Positions 8,559 to 16,990 of a stretch of 64,000 nt of DNA are shown in pieces. The notes under the pieces were generated by a model. The model had not been told where the DNA came from, ran no database searches, and saw nothing but the letters and a program-made list of their open reading frames with translations. Every line of letters begins with the position of its first letter. The first letter of the stretch is position 1. The DNA is taken from contig NZ_JACWZZ010000002.1 of the NCBI RefSeq assembly GCF_014698995.1, forward strand, positions 1,054,001-1,118,000, written 5' to 3'. The DNA is from Hymenobacter duratus. Its GTDB lineage: Bacteria > Bacteroidota > Bacteroidia > Cytophagales > Hymenobacteraceae. The position numbers and the translations under genes are program-made.

Positions 8559-8668
8559 ATCGATCAGCGCCGTCTCTGAGTGGAATCGGCTGCTGTACTA
8601 GACACAGAAAAGCATCGAAAGTTTAATCAACCTCCGCAAATCACCATAGCCAGTCAACTGATAATCAA

Positions 8669-8705
8669 CCCAAAACCCCAGCTAACACGAAGCTAACCGG
8701 GGTTC
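8669..8705 (-). terminator. probable terminator of the DUF4249 gene
   Basis: On the minus strand AACCCC ... AGCT ... AGCT GGGGTTTTG forms a stem with a 4-nt bulge, ending in a short U run. It begins 26 bp after the DUF4249 stop. Confidence 0.5.
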
Positions 8706-8730
8706 TAGACATGTTACGAGTGGCGTAACG

Positions 8731-9726
8731 TCAGAGGGCAATCCGGTACACGGCGTCGGCGGCTCCCCCAAACAGGCCGTAGCCGGAGCGCACGTTGGAA
8801 TGCAGCGGGGCGGGCTCGGCAAAGGGGTTGCCGTCGGTGTCGTAGTAGCGCAGCAGCGACTGGTAAAAGCGGTACGTTTCGGGCGTGATGCCGCTGACGA
8901 TGACCTCCAGAAAGGCAGGTTCCGGAATTGTCGGGTTGTTGGGGTCGTAGCTGCCCCGATACTGCAGCAGCACATCGGAGCTGAAACTCAGGCGCTGCCC
9001 GTTGCCGCCCACGTCGCTGAATGGATACTGCGAGTAGAGCCCGTATGCCGAGGACAGTTGAAACCGACTCAGGTTGATATCAGGGCCGTCGGCGCCGGGG
9101 GCGCTGTAGTCGCGGTATACATCACCCCAGTAGCGGCCGTTCCGATCCAGCACGCGGGCGTAGGCCATGTAGTAATCAGCATAAGCGGCGTTGTCGGCTA
9201 CCAGAACGGTGAGCCGGCCGCCAAAGCCACCATAGTTATTGTTGGAAGTACTGGCCACGTACTCCACCTTCTCAATGGCCGGCACGGCCGGCATGGTCAG
9301 GGTAGCTTCTACGGGCTCCAGACCAGAAGCGGAGGCGCGCAACGTGTAGGTGCGGCCCGGCACGCCCACAAAGTTGCGGGTAGGCACGTAGTAGCCGTAC
9401 AGGCTGTCTTGGCCGTAGTAGCCATAGGAACCGGAGCGCGCTTTCGAGCGAAACTGCTCCACCACCTGCCCGCTCTCATCGAAGAGCTGTACCGTGGCAT
9501 CCTTGCGGCCGGCCAACTGCCGGGTTTCGAGCACGCCCTGGCTGCCACTCACAAACAGGTCGCGGACTTCAAAAAAGGCGCGGTAGTCGGGAGTCGCGGG
9601 CTGGTTGCTGAGCGTGTAGCTCAGGGCCAGGCGCGGCGTGTGGGGCGGCGTTTCTACGTCCACCACCGTTTCGCAGCCGCTCAGGGCCAGCAGCGCCACC
9701 GCAGAAATCGGGAATAGCTTTTTCAT
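8731..9726 (-). CDS. DUF4249 lipoprotein
   Basis: 331 residues. The signal peptide MKKLFPISAVALLALSGC ends in a lipobox (ALSGC), predicting a lipoprotein. The start of the mature chain (ETVVDVETPPHTPRLALSYTLS) matches DUF4249, a family that sits next to TonB-dependent receptors in Bacteroidota and is thought to be a surface partner of the receptor. Immunoglobulin-like strands continue through the middle and the C-terminus reads ESGITPETYRFYQSLLRYYDT-like sequence typical of the family. It lies 22 bp downstream of the receptor gene, so the two form an operon. The ligand is unknown. Confidence 0.9.
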   Translation of the reverse strand: MKKLFPISAVALLALSGCETVVDVETPPHTPRLALSYTLSNQPATPDYRAFFEVRDLFVSGSQGVLETRQLAGRKDATVQLFDESGQVVEQFRSKARSGSYGYYGQDSLYGYYVPTRNFVGVPGRTYTLRASASGLEPVEATLTMPAVPAIEKVEYVASTSNNNYGGFGGRLTVLVADNAAYADYYMAYARVLDRNGRYWGDVYRDYSAPGADGPDINLSRFQLSSAYGLYSQYPFSDVGGNGQRLSFSSDVLLQYRGSYDPNNPTIPEPAFLEVIVSGITPETYRFYQSLLRYYDTDGNPFAEPAPLHSNVRSGYGLFGGAADAVYRIAL

Positions 9727-9748
9727 CGGGTATATATCGGGCTGCTGC

Positions 9749-12148
9749 TTAAAACTTGAATGCCTTGCTGAAGGAAGGAATGATGGGAAACAGCGAAATC
9801 TGCTTGTAGCTGGGCTTTTCCTCTTCCACGCCGTTGTAGGAGTAGCCGCGCTGGAAGTAGAGGTAGTAGGGGTTGCGGCGGCTATACACGTTGTAGATGC
9901 TGAAGCTGTTCACCACTTCGCCCCACTTCTTCTTCTTGGTTTTGCTCAGGTCCAGGTCGAAGCGGTGGTAGGCCCGCATGCGGTAAGAGTTCCGCTCCCC
10001 ATAGTCCTCAAACTCCTGGTATGGCCCCAGCAGAAACCGCCCCTGCGACAACGTAGTGGCATTGCCGGTGCCATATACCCACGTGCCGGAAAGCGTGAGC
10101 GTGGGGCTGAACTTGTGAATGGCCACCACCGAAATGTCGTGGCGCCGGTCGTACTTGTAGGGGTAGATGCGGCCCTGGTTGAGGTCGGGGAAGCGGCGCT
10201 TGCTCCAGGCCAGCGTGTAGCCGATCCAGCCGGTGGTGCGGCCAGTTTTCTTCTGCAGAAAAAACTCGCCGCCGTAGGCCCAGCCCTTGCCGCTGGTCAC
10301 TTTGTTTTCCCAGTCGCTGTCCACCGTGCCCAGGAAGCTGGCGCCCTCCCGGTACTCGATGAGGTTCTGCATGGGCTTGTAGTAGCTCTCGAAGCTCAGC
10401 TCATAGTCTTCGTCCTTGAACCGCACAGTTCGGGCCGCGCCTAAGCTCAGCTGCTGCGCGCGCTGCGGCTTGATGGTGGGCGTAGCCGGCACCCAAAGGT
10501 CCGTTGGGAGGCCGATACCGCTGTTGGTGAGCAGGTGAATGTACTGCGTAGTGCGGGCATAGGCGGCTTTCAGGGCCCAGTCTTCGGTCAGCAGGAAGCG
10601 GGCGGCCACGCGCGGCTCCACACTCGGATAGAGCGTGCCGCGTACCAGAAAGGCATTCAGGCGCAGGCCGCCGTTCACCTTCAGCCGGTCCGTGAGCCGG
10701 TAGTCGTCCTCGGCGTAGAGCGACGCTTCCGAGGCCATAGTGCGGGTGCCCAGGTTTATCTGGTTTTCCTCGTTTGTGAAATTGTCCTTCTGCTGCAGCG
10801 CGCCCGGCCGGAACGAATGCAGCGTGTACTGGCCCCCGAACCGGATGTAGTGGTCGGGCGAAGGCACGTAGTCGAAGTCGGTTTTGAGGCTGAAGTCGCG
10901 GATGTTGGAGAAGTAGCGCAGCGAGTATTTGTCGGTGCGGTCCTGGCCGTTGTTGGTGTAGCGCTGCTCGTCTTCCTGCCCGATATTGAACTGGTATTTG
11001 CTGTAGGTGAAGTGCGTGTTCATGAACAGCTGGTTGTTCACCACACGGTTCCAGCGCAGCGCCGACGTCAGGTTGCCCCAGCCCAGATTTGCCTCGCTGC
11101 GGCTGTAGTCGCGCCCCCGGCTGTCATCGTCGCGCAGGCGGGCATAGAACTTGTCGTAGCCGGTGTAGGCGCTCAGGTAGAGCCGGTCGCGGCTGCTCAC
11201 TTTCCAGTTCAGCTTGGCGTTCAGGTCGTGGAAGAAATAGCCAATAGAGCCCTGGGTTCCGTCGGCGGCCAGCTGTGCCTTGATGAAGGGCTGGGCCAGA
11301 ATATCCAGGTAAGTGCGGCGGGCCGAGACGATGAACGAGGCGGTATCTTTCTTGATGGGGCCTTCGAGCGTGATTTTGGAGGCCACGATGCCAATAGCAC
11401 CTTCGCCGTGGAACTCCTGCATGTTGCCTTCCTTCATCGAAATATCCAGCACCGACGACAGCCGCCCGCCGTACCGCGCCGGAAAGCCCCCCTTGATCAG
11501 CTCCACATTGTTCAGCGCATCGGCATTGAAGACGGAAAAGAAGCCGAACAGGTGTGAGGCATTGTACACCGGTGTGCCGTCGAGCAGGATGAGGTTCTGG
11601 TCGGGGGAGCCGCCGCGCACGTAGAGGCCGGTCTGGCCCTCGCCGCCGCTCTGCACGCCGGGCAGCAGCTGCAGCACCTTCAGCACGTCGGTTTCGCCGA
11701 AGAGCTTGGGCAGGCTCTTGATCTGGGCAATGGGCACATTGATGGTGCCCATGCGGGTGGTGCGCTCAATCCGCTCCTCAATGGCCTGGCTCCCGATTAC
11801 CTGCACTTCGCCCAATGCATTGCTCACGGCGCGTAGCCGGAAGTCGTGGGTGGCGCTGCGGGTGGCGGGCGTGGCCCAGCGGCTGCGCTCGTAGCCCAGG
11901 TAGCTCACCAGCAGCTGCACGGAGTCGGCGGGCGCTTCGGGCAGCGTGAGCGAATAGAAGCCGTAGGTGTTGGTGGCGGTGCCCTGGCCCGTGGCTGGAT
12001 TCACTACGGCCACGCCAATCAGGTTTTCGCCGGTGGCACCGTCGCGCACGTAGCCGCTGATGGTGATTTTGCCGGTCTGCTGGGCATAGGCCGGAGCAGC
12101 GGCCAGCACAATTCCAGTAGCCAGAATCGTGCGCAAGAAGAAGTGCAT
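9749..12148 (-). CDS. TonB-dependent receptor with carboxypeptidase-like N-domain
   Basis: 799 residues. Order seen: signal peptide (MHFFLRTILATGIVLAAAPAYAQ), a carboxypeptidase-regulatory-like beta domain about residues 28-105 (ISGYVRDGATGENLIGVAVV), a plug about 125-235 (LQLLPGVQSGGEGQTGLYVRGG, then GGFPARYGGRLSSVLD), and a long 22-strand barrel ending PIIPSFSKAFKF with a terminal Phe. This is the standard Bacteroidota outer-membrane transporter fold, powered by TonB. It transports an unknown ligand together with the DUF4249 partner 22 bp downstream. SusC-like length (about 1000) is not reached, so it is the shorter, DUF4249-linked kind rather than a glycan SusC. Confidence 0.93.
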   Translation of the reverse strand: MHFFLRTILATGIVLAAAPAYAQQTGKITISGYVRDGATGENLIGVAVVNPATGQGTATNTYGFYSLTLPEAPADSVQLLVSYLGYERSRWATPATRSATHDFRLRAVSNALGEVQVIGSQAIEERIERTTRMGTINVPIAQIKSLPKLFGETDVLKVLQLLPGVQSGGEGQTGLYVRGGSPDQNLILLDGTPVYNASHLFGFFSVFNADALNNVELIKGGFPARYGGRLSSVLDISMKEGNMQEFHGEGAIGIVASKITLEGPIKKDTASFIVSARRTYLDILAQPFIKAQLAADGTQGSIGYFFHDLNAKLNWKVSSRDRLYLSAYTGYDKFYARLRDDDSRGRDYSRSEANLGWGNLTSALRWNRVVNNQLFMNTHFTYSKYQFNIGQEDEQRYTNNGQDRTDKYSLRYFSNIRDFSLKTDFDYVPSPDHYIRFGGQYTLHSFRPGALQQKDNFTNEENQINLGTRTMASEASLYAEDDYRLTDRLKVNGGLRLNAFLVRGTLYPSVEPRVAARFLLTEDWALKAAYARTTQYIHLLTNSGIGLPTDLWVPATPTIKPQRAQQLSLGAARTVRFKDEDYELSFESYYKPMQNLIEYREGASFLGTVDSDWENKVTSGKGWAYGGEFFLQKKTGRTTGWIGYTLAWSKRRFPDLNQGRIYPYKYDRRHDISVVAIHKFSPTLTLSGTWVYGTGNATTLSQGRFLLGPYQEFEDYGERNSYRMRAYHRFDLDLSKTKKKKWGEVVNSFSIYNVYSRRNPYYLYFQRGYSYNGVEEEKPSYKQISLFPIIPSFSKAFKF

Positions 12149-12188
12149 AAAAGTTTTTGAATAGCGTGTTATGGAAGGGTATAACCGT

Positions 12189-12196
12189 CAAAGGTA
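12189..12196 (-). promoter_or_regulatory. -7 element of the TonB receptor operon
   Basis: TACCTTTG on the minus strand fits the consensus TAnnTTTG and lies 41 bp before the receptor start. No clear -33 TTG is seen at the usual distance. Confidence 0.5.
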
Positions 12197-12302
12197 CGCG
12201 TCAAACGGCAGCTTTAGGCCGTTGGTATGTGAATGATTCCGGCCCGCCGCAAAAGGTTGCCAGCTCCGTTTTGGGCGGCGAAACACGCTGGCAGCCCGCC
12301 CG

Positions 12303-13025
12303 CTATTTCCGCCATGGCCGGTGCTGGTCATGGAGCAGAAACCCAGCCGTGAACAGGGCCTGGCCGGAGCGCTGCCGGTAGGCGTAGGTCTGCCCCTGAA
12401 ACTTGAACTCGCGCGAGTAAGGCGTCAGGCTACGCTCGTAGCGGGCATTCAGATCGAAGCGGCCCAGCTGCCAGCCGATGCCCAGCTGGCCCAGCACCTG
12501 GGTTGGCAGCTGGCTGCCGTAAATGCTGGCTTGCAGCGCCTCAATAGCCGTGGCGCTACCCTGCCTTTCCGGCGCTACGTAGCGCGCCAGCACCGGGCCG
12601 GCCAGCAGGTAGGTTTTCTGGCGGCGCCCTATCCGCACACCGGCCAGGCCCGCCACCTCAAACCGCCGCAGCCGTGGATAGAGGTAGAAGATATTAGGAT
12701 AGGGCGAAAGTGGATTGTCGAAGTACGTGATGCTCGACTGGTTGCCCAACACCGACGTGTAGGCCACTTCCGGCTGCACAAACACCCGACCCGCACCCAG
12801 CTTCAGGCGGGCAAACAGGCTGTAGCGGTTGCCGGTATCATCAAGGCGCGCGCCATCATCATCAGCCCGGAACAGATATTTATCGACCTGGATAGTGGAC
12901 TCGCGGGCCCAGGTCTGGCTGATGTTGAAGCTGGCCCCAACGCCAATGGCTTCGAGGCGCTGGGCGCGAAGAGCAGCAGGGAGAGCCACCAGCGCGGCCG
13001 CAGAAAGCAGAAAAGCACGTTTCAT
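12303..13025 (-). CDS. outer-membrane beta-barrel protein, PorT-like
   Basis: 240 residues with a signal peptide (MKRAFLLSAAALVALPAALRAQ). The mature chain has the strand pattern of an outer-membrane barrel (GAGRVFVQPEVAYTSVLG, about residues 77-94, then FEVAGLAGVRIGRRQKTYLLAG), which is the shape of the outer-membrane protein beta-barrel (PorT-like) family. Function is unknown. It is the last gene of the five-gene ECF sigma operon, 38 bp after the preceding barrel gene, so it is probably a target or sensor component of that circuit. The C-terminal residues (DQHRPWRK) lack a terminal aromatic. Confidence 0.7.
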   Translation of the reverse strand: MKRAFLLSAAALVALPAALRAQRLEAIGVGASFNISQTWARESTIQVDKYLFRADDDGARLDDTGNRYSLFARLKLGAGRVFVQPEVAYTSVLGNQSSITYFDNPLSPYPNIFYLYPRLRRFEVAGLAGVRIGRRQKTYLLAGPVLARYVAPERQGSATAIEALQASIYGSQLPTQVLGQLGIGWQLGRFDLNARYERSLTPYSREFKFQGQTYAYRQRSGQALFTAGFLLHDQHRPWRK

Positions 13026-13063
13026 AAAGCTCAGAGAAAGTATAGACGGCTCACGCCACGCGG

Positions 13064-13837
13064 CTAGCGCCCCAGCGCCAGCCCGATGCGCAGTTTGCCA
13101 AAAATATCCACGGCCAGCGCGCCAGTGGCCGCACGGCCCGGATTGGGCGTGAGGGCCACGGGAACGGCCAGACTAAAATCGATGAAGCCGTAGCGGCCCA
13201 GGCGGCGCTGCAGCCCGTACACGGCGGCCAGGCTAAGTCGCACAGCCTGCCCGTCGCGGGCGAAAGTGGTGTAGTGCGTTTCGCGGGAATTCCGCCCGAA
13301 ACCGCTGCTCAGGGCCAGCGAGAGGTAATTGGCCGAGAAATTACTGGCGCTTTTTCCCTTCCGAATCCGTTTGTTCAAGTTGTAGTAGTAGCGGCCGGCC
13401 AGTTGGGTACGAACTGCAAAGCCGTTGCGAAGCTGGCGCGTTTCGGCGTCGCGGTAGCGCAGGAAATCCGGGCTCACCTCGCCCAGCACCGACCATACCG
13501 GCGTCAGCTTCCGCTCGTAGGCCAGGTGCACGCCCAGGCGGGAGCTCAGCAGCGAATCGGGGCCGTTGGCAATGCCTTGGTAGACGGCGCCGATATTGTT
13601 CAGACCCAGCTTCCAGAGTTGCGTTTCCTCAATCTGCAACCGCACCAGCTTGCTGTACTGCTGGCCTAGCCGGCTGCCCGCAACGGGTTCGGAAGCGGGC
13701 AGCGGCGCCGGCAGCGTTTCCTCCCCATAGCTGATGCGCGACGAGTCAGTGGGCGTTTGGGCCCGGGCCGAACCCGCTACCACGACAAGCAGCACAGCCA
13801 GCACAAAGGCATTGCGGAGGGTAGAAAAGATGTTCAT
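13064..13837 (-). CDS. hypothetical secreted barrel protein in ECF operon
   Basis: 257 residues with a signal peptide (LRNAFVLAVLLVVVAGSARAQ, about residues 7-27). The body contains barrel-like strands (LGVHLAYERKLTPVWSVLG, then FAVRTQLAGRYYYNLNKR) and resembles a self-contained outer-membrane barrel. I recognise no named family. It sits fourth in a tight operon led by an ECF sigma factor, 20 bp after the adhesin-like gene. The role is unknown; in similar operons such genes encode envelope components controlled by the sigma factor. Confidence 0.65.
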   Translation of the reverse strand: MNIFSTLRNAFVLAVLLVVVAGSARAQTPTDSSRISYGEETLPAPLPASEPVAGSRLGQQYSKLVRLQIEETQLWKLGLNNIGAVYQGIANGPDSLLSSRLGVHLAYERKLTPVWSVLGEVSPDFLRYRDAETRQLRNGFAVRTQLAGRYYYNLNKRIRKGKSASNFSANYLSLALSSGFGRNSRETHYTTFARDGQAVRLSLAAVYGLQRRLGRYGFIDFSLAVPVALTPNPGRAATGALAVDIFGKLRIGLALGR

Positions 13838-13857
13838 ACGAGAGAGTGATGAGGCAA

Positions 13858-14790
13858 TTAGCGCCGGATGAGTAAGGGCTGCGCCTGCAGCGTAATGGGG
13901 GCATAGGAAGTCAGGACCCGGATGAGCGGCAGCCGCGCCGCCGTGCTGACGCGCAGCGACTCTTGGCCGGTGGTTTTACGCACGCCACCCGCGTAGCTGG
14001 CCGGCACCGTGAGCGTGCTGTGGGCAGTGCTCAGGTTGTACTGGTAAAGGCCCAGCTCCGGCACTCCAATCTTCACTTCCGTGCGCTGCGCATCTATAAA
14101 CACGCTCTTCAGTTCGGCGGTAGGCTCCAGCAGCACACTGCCGTACCGGTTGCGGATGGTGTAGCTGCCCCCCGCCCCTACCAGGCTCAGCGCCGACTTA
14201 TCGGCCTCGCAGGTAAAGCTGAAGTTGGTGTTCGTGCTGTTGAGGTCGGCGTAGCGAATAAGAGCATTGAGGCTGCCGCCCATATCCTGTAGAACTATCT
14301 GCCCGAAATCCTGCTCCAGCTTCTGCTTGCCCGAAAGATTGGTCAGGTAGGTCTGGCCGTAGGCATTGATGACCTGCAGCGGGTTGCCGGCCGGCATTTG
14401 CACGGTGTATTCGGCGCGCAGGTCGCTGCGTACCGCTGTTACACCGGGGGGCAGCGCGAAGTAGTTGACCAAGTCGATGACGCCGCCGCTTTTTTCTATC
14501 AGATGCCGTGCTACAGTCAGCTCTTTTTCAGCCACGGTGCGCTCTGGATGGCGCGCTATCAGGCGCAGCACCACGCGCATTGTAGGCTTGTCCCAACCCT
14601 GTATTCGCAGCGTAGCTTTTTCGGCGCGCACCCGTACCAGCACTCCGGCCGGGCAGGGCAGCGTTTGCTCAATGGTGCGCGTCACGACCTGTACTTTATT
14701 TTGGGCCTGCGCTGGCGGCATGCTCGCCAGAAGCACAGCCAGACCACCGTACAGGCGCATCCGATGCAGCATCAACAGTATATTTTTCAT
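13858..14790 (-). CDS. DUF4097-like secreted adhesin-type protein
   Basis: 310 residues with a signal peptide (MRLYGGLAVLLASMPPAQAQ follows a short N-extension). The body is a right-handed beta solenoid-like chain with repeating short strands (INAYGQTYLTNLSGKQKLEQ; IRNRYGSVLLEPTAELKS) and internal tests of the form GQIVLQDMGG, as in the DUF4097/putative auto-transporter adhesin group. Such proteins often sit beside ECF sigma factors and anti-sigma factors. The ATG at 14790 overlaps the stop of the anti-sigma gene by 4 bp (ATGA), which implies coupled translation. The role in the circuit is inferred from location only. Confidence 0.75.
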   Translation of the reverse strand: MKNILLMLHRMRLYGGLAVLLASMPPAQAQNKVQVVTRTIEQTLPCPAGVLVRVRAEKATLRIQGWDKPTMRVVLRLIARHPERTVAEKELTVARHLIEKSGGVIDLVNYFALPPGVTAVRSDLRAEYTVQMPAGNPLQVINAYGQTYLTNLSGKQKLEQDFGQIVLQDMGGSLNALIRYADLNSTNTNFSFTCEADKSALSLVGAGGSYTIRNRYGSVLLEPTAELKSVFIDAQRTEVKIGVPELGLYQYNLSTAHSTLTVPASYAGGVRKTTGQESLRVSTAARLPLIRVLTSYAPITLQAQPLLIRR

Positions 14791-15512
14791 GAGATGAGCA
14801 GTTGAATCAGCTCCCGCGTGACGGTGGCTTTCAGGGTAGTGATATGCACCTGGTGCTGCACCAGCTCCGGCGTGCTGCCAAACCGGCGCACATCCTGGCG
14901 CAGGCTCTGTTCCTCGGTTTCAAGCTCCGAGAGCTGGCTACGCAGCTGCTGAAACTCATCGGACTGGCACACGGTGGGCAGCGAGGTGCAATGCGCATCA
15001 ATAAAAGCTACGCCCTGCTGGCCCAGCGGGTCGAAGGCCAGCGGAGCAGCCGGGCTGGCAGCAGGAGCCGTCACTACTTCTTCGCTGTAGGCAATGGTTT
15101 CGAGCGGAGCGGCGGCTTCGGTGGTAGCCACCGCGTCGGGTAGCGCCTGGGGAGCGTATGCCGGGCGCAACAGCCAGGCAGCCAGCAGCATCAGCACTGC
15201 CGCTGCTACTCCACTCACCCACCGCAACGTGGCAGCTGGCCACAGGGACTTTATCTGAGGCACAGGGTCCGGGGTCCGGAACACTGGCGTTTCCTCCGGG
15301 GCATCCAGGCGGGCTGCTATGGCGTTCCAAAGGGCATCGTCGGGCTCGTGAGTGGGCAGGTGCGGCAGGGTGCGGGTTACAGCTTCTTCGGCCGTAAGCT
15401 GCGCCAGAATGCGCGGCCAGGTAGCGGCGGCGGGTTCGTGGGTGGGCAGGTGGTGCAGGGCCCGCCGCAGGTGCTCCCGCCCGGTTTCGGGGGTGTCAGG
15501 GGTCTGGCTCAT
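14787..15512 (-). CDS. anti-sigma-factor-like membrane protein
   Basis: 241 residues. The N-terminal cytoplasmic part carries two copies of a short motif, HLPTHEPAAATWPRI (about residues 17-31) and HLPTHEPDDALWNAI (about 51-65). One transmembrane helix follows at about 97-117 (RWVSGVAAAVLMLLAAWLL). The periplasmic part ends in a helix with coiled-coil character (QLRSQLSELETEEQSLRQDVR). The single-pass layout and its location, overlapping the sigma factor stop by 4 bp, suggest that it holds the sigma factor inactive. It lacks the usual zinc-binding HxxxCxxC (ZAS) motif, so it may be a divergent anti-sigma type. The function is inferred from context. Confidence 0.75.
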   Translation of the reverse strand: MSQTPDTPETGREHLRRALHHLPTHEPAAATWPRILAQLTAEEAVTRTLPHLPTHEPDDALWNAIAARLDAPEETPVFRTPDPVPQIKSLWPAATLRWVSGVAAAVLMLLAAWLLRPAYAPQALPDAVATTEAAAPLETIAYSEEVVTAPAASPAAPLAFDPLGQQGVAFIDAHCTSLPTVCQSDEFQQLRSQLSELETEEQSLRQDVRRFGSTPELVQHQVHITTLKATVTRELIQLLIS

Positions 15513-16060
15513 GCGTGGTAGTAATGATGCAGTTTCACTTGCAGCAGCTTTTTGGCGTGGAAAAGCTGCGACTTGCTGGTGCCTTCCGTAATGTTCAGCA
15601 ACTCGGCTACTTCGCGGTGCAGGTAGCCTTCCACCTCAATCAGGCAGAATACCGCCCGGTAGCCAGCCGGCAGCTCGCCAATGGCCTTTTCCAGGGCTTC
15701 GCCCGTCAGGCTGTCGTGCCAGGCAACAGTAGGCTCGGGGTGGCGGGCCTCGTTATAGATTTCCATGCGCTGCTCCTGGCGCAGCACCCGCAGGGCCCGC
15801 CGCACCACAATGGCCTTAATCCAGGCGCCCAGGGTGGACTGCTGCCGAAAGCCGCCCAGGTTGCGAAATACATCTACAAAGCCTTCCTGCAAGGCATCCT
15901 GCGCCAGGTCCCGGTCGTTGAGGATGCGAAGAGCACAGGAGAACATGGCGGTTTTGTAGCGTTGGTAGAGTTGGTACTGCGCCGCCCGGTCTTGCGCCAG
16001 GCAGCCGTTCAGCAGCAGCTGTTCGTCATCGGAAGAAATAGAGGCGGGCAGCACAGTCAC
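15509..16060 (-). CDS. ECF-type RNA polymerase sigma factor
   Basis: 183 residues from a GTG at 16060; an earlier TTG-initiated frame would begin inside the terminator of the next gene, so I prefer the GTG, which gives the normal family length. Region 2 is visible at about residues 22-95 (YKTAMFSCALRILNDRDLAQDALQEGF; GAWIKAIVVRRALRVLR) and region 4 at about 120-175 (LPAGYRAVFCLIEVEGYLHREVAELLNITEGTSKSQLFHAKK). Such sigma factors direct transcription of a small regulon in response to envelope or other signals. It is the first gene of the operon with the anti-sigma, adhesin-like and two barrel genes. No autoregulatory promoter is obvious. Confidence 0.92.
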   Translation of the reverse strand: MTVLPASISSDDEQLLLNGCLAQDRAAQYQLYQRYKTAMFSCALRILNDRDLAQDALQEGFVDVFRNLGGFRQQSTLGAWIKAIVVRRALRVLRQEQRMEIYNEARHPEPTVAWHDSLTGEALEKAIGELPAGYRAVFCLIEVEGYLHREVAELLNITEGTSKSQLFHAKKLLQVKLHHYYHA

Positions 16061-16168
16061 GGAAGAGGGAGTTGGCGGAAAGTGCCGCGTGCACCGGAAA
16101 AGGTTGGCCGGACGAAAAACTTTTTCCTGAAAATGGCTCTGGCAGCGCCGGAGCCTCCTTACCAGACA

Positions 16169-16202
16169 CAAAAACGCCTGCCCTTGAAGAAGAGCAGGCG
16201 TT
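16169..16202 (-). terminator. terminator of the OmpH-like gene
   Basis: On the minus strand ACGCCTGC, loop of about 12 nt, GCAGGCGT followed by TTTTTGT. It begins 24 bp after the gene's stop codon at 16226. Confidence 0.85.
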
Positions 16203-16225
16203 GGCTGAGTCCGTTACGGGTCAGA

Positions 16226-16897
16226 TTATTTCTTGCTGCCGGCGTATTCGGCGTTCAGGTATTTGAGCACCTGGGGCGTAATGTCGAGGTCTTTGCGGCC
16301 GTAGGCAATGGTGCCGCTGGGCGCCGCAATCAGAATCAGGCGGTAGCCGTTGGCTTTGCCGTACTTCTCAAGCTGCTTGTTGAGGCGGCCGAGCACGTTT
16401 TCGGTCATCTTGGCTTCTTCCTGCTGGGCCTGCTGCTGCAGCTTCTGCTGGCTTTGCGCTACCTGCTGCTGCTGGGCTCCCAGCTTCTGCTCGGTGGCGG
16501 CGCGCTGCTCGGCAGTCATGCTTTCACCCTGCTTCTGATACTGCTGCACGGCCGTCTGGAAGCTTTGTACCAGCTTTTGGTTCTGGGCTTCCCAGCCTCT
16601 GGCTTTCGCCTCGAAGCTCTTGCGGGCATCCTGCATGCCTTTGTAGCCGTCCAACAGCTTGCCCGACTCCACGTAGGCTACCTTGTCGGTATCGGCGGCG
16701 GCAGTGGTTAGCGCATCTGTTTCCTCCGGCTCTACAGTGGCTTCCGTTACGGCACCGCTGGAATCGGTAGATGCTACTACTGCCGGCGCTTTGCGGGTGG
16801 GAGCCGCGGCGGGCTTGTTGGCGAAATGCAAATAGAACAGCACAGCCACGGCAATGACCAGCACGGCATTGATGGCCAGTTGGAGAGAATTTTTCAT
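16226..16897 (-). CDS. OmpH/Skp-family membrane-anchored chaperone-like protein
   Basis: 223 residues. An N-terminal hydrophobic segment (LQLAINAVLVIAVAVLFYLHF, about residues 5-25) has no lipobox and no obvious cleavage site, so it may be an uncleaved anchor. A long linker rich in Ala/Thr/Ser leads to an OmpH/Skp body with heavy coiled coil (VQQYQKQGESMTAEQRAATEQK; QQQVAQSQQKLQQQAQQEE) and the family ending NGYRLILIAAPSGTIAYG..DLDITPQVLKYLNAEY. Skp is a periplasmic chaperone for unfolded outer-membrane proteins. The gene is alone between two terminators and just ahead of the ECF operon. The anchored form is unusual relative to soluble Skp. Confidence 0.85.
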   Translation of the reverse strand: MKNSLQLAINAVLVIAVAVLFYLHFANKPAAAPTRKAPAVVASTDSSGAVTEATVEPEETDALTTAAADTDKVAYVESGKLLDGYKGMQDARKSFEAKARGWEAQNQKLVQSFQTAVQQYQKQGESMTAEQRAATEQKLGAQQQQVAQSQQKLQQQAQQEEAKMTENVLGRLNKQLEKYGKANGYRLILIAAPSGTIAYGRKDLDITPQVLKYLNAEYAGSKK

Positions 16898-16912
16898 TCG
16901 GGGAATAAGAGA

Positions 16913-16947
16913 AAAACAAAAAAGCCGCCTGCCACCGGCAAACGGCT
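16913..16947 (-). terminator. terminator of the aspartoacylase-like gene
   Basis: On the minus strand AGCCG ... GCC GGT GGC ... CGGCTTTTTTG, beginning 44 bp after the stop at 16991 and just before the OmpH-like start. Confidence 0.75.
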
Positions 16948-16990
16948 CCCCAAAGAAACGAAGGTCTTCGGATTAAATTGACTACCGGAC

